Positions 63,998-64,000 of a stretch of DNA of 64,000 bases are shown here, piece after piece. The position numbers and the translations under genes were made by a program. The first letter of the stretch is position 1, and each line of letters begins with the position of its first letter. This stretch comes from Blasia pusilla (Eukaryota > Marchantiophyta > Marchantiopsida > Blasiales): contig CM114273.1 of the NCBI GenBank assembly GCA_050084515.1, forward strand, positions 19,158,001 through 19,222,000, given 5' to 3'. Below the pieces are notes generated by a model, which did not search any database, was not told the DNA's origin, and saw only the letters and a program-made list of their open reading frames with translations.

Positions 63998-64000
63998 CTC

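Noticed and set aside
1-64000. tRNA, rRNA or organelle genes
   Set aside because: None recognised; the only tRNA-related sequence is the primer-binding site complementary to tRNA-Asp.

Overview
This looks like nuclear DNA of a non-seed land plant (moss, liverwort, lycophyte or fern; I cannot place it further). Support: one clean multi-exon gene for a plant-type TPR protein with GT/AG introns, plant-type telomere repeats (CCCTAAA), Ty3/gypsy elements with plant-like features, and intron-containing multi-copy genes. About 90% of the window is nested, mostly decayed mobile DNA; only the TPR gene is plainly intact.

Layout. 1-2437: foldback-type element with ~0.9 kb inverted arms. 2452-13028: a pair of ~0.84 kb direct repeats bracketing the first copy of an unusual Ty3/gypsy family, called DMP here (DNA Methyltransferase + PHD). 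13029-22689: DMP copy 2, minus strand, the most complete. 22729-24231 and 35026-37383: DMP copy 3, plus strand, split by gypsy element A (24232-35025). 38560-40501: the TPR gene. 42613-44572: DMP copy 4, minus strand, truncated. 44573-46500 and 56525-62575: pieces of a multi-copy gene family joining a ParB-like domain to a permuted (beta-class) N4/N6-type DNA methyltransferase domain, with introns full of ~27-bp palindromes. 46501-56524: gypsy element B (minus strand, same family as A), inserted in the last coding part of one of these methyltransferase genes with a perfect CTTGC target duplication. 62580-63997: MULE-like transposase, running off the window.

The most notable system is DMP. Its polyprotein order is Gag, zinc knuckle, protease, C5-cytosine DNA methyltransferase, reverse transcriptase, RNase H, integrase, PHD finger. 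In copy 2 the pieces from Gag to RNase H all lie in one reading frame, broken by in-frame stops, and copies 1 and 3 confirm the methyltransferase-to-RT part. The methyltransferase has motif I (LDLFGG), the Pro-Cys catalytic loop, the ENV motif and an SRAHR..LWW segment like that of DNMT3 enzymes. Methyltransferase capture by retrotransposons has, to my knowledge, been reported in dinoflagellates and charophyte algae, so the class is not wholly new; the combination with a C-terminal PHD finger, the very short (~126-134 bp) LTRs and the occurrence in what looks like a land plant deserve attention.

Taken together, the window holds two unrelated DNA methyltransferase systems in mobile or multi-copy contexts, a PHD histone-reader module, and a pattern of stop codons that often arose by C-to-T change at CAG or CGA, as expected from deamination of methylated cytosines.
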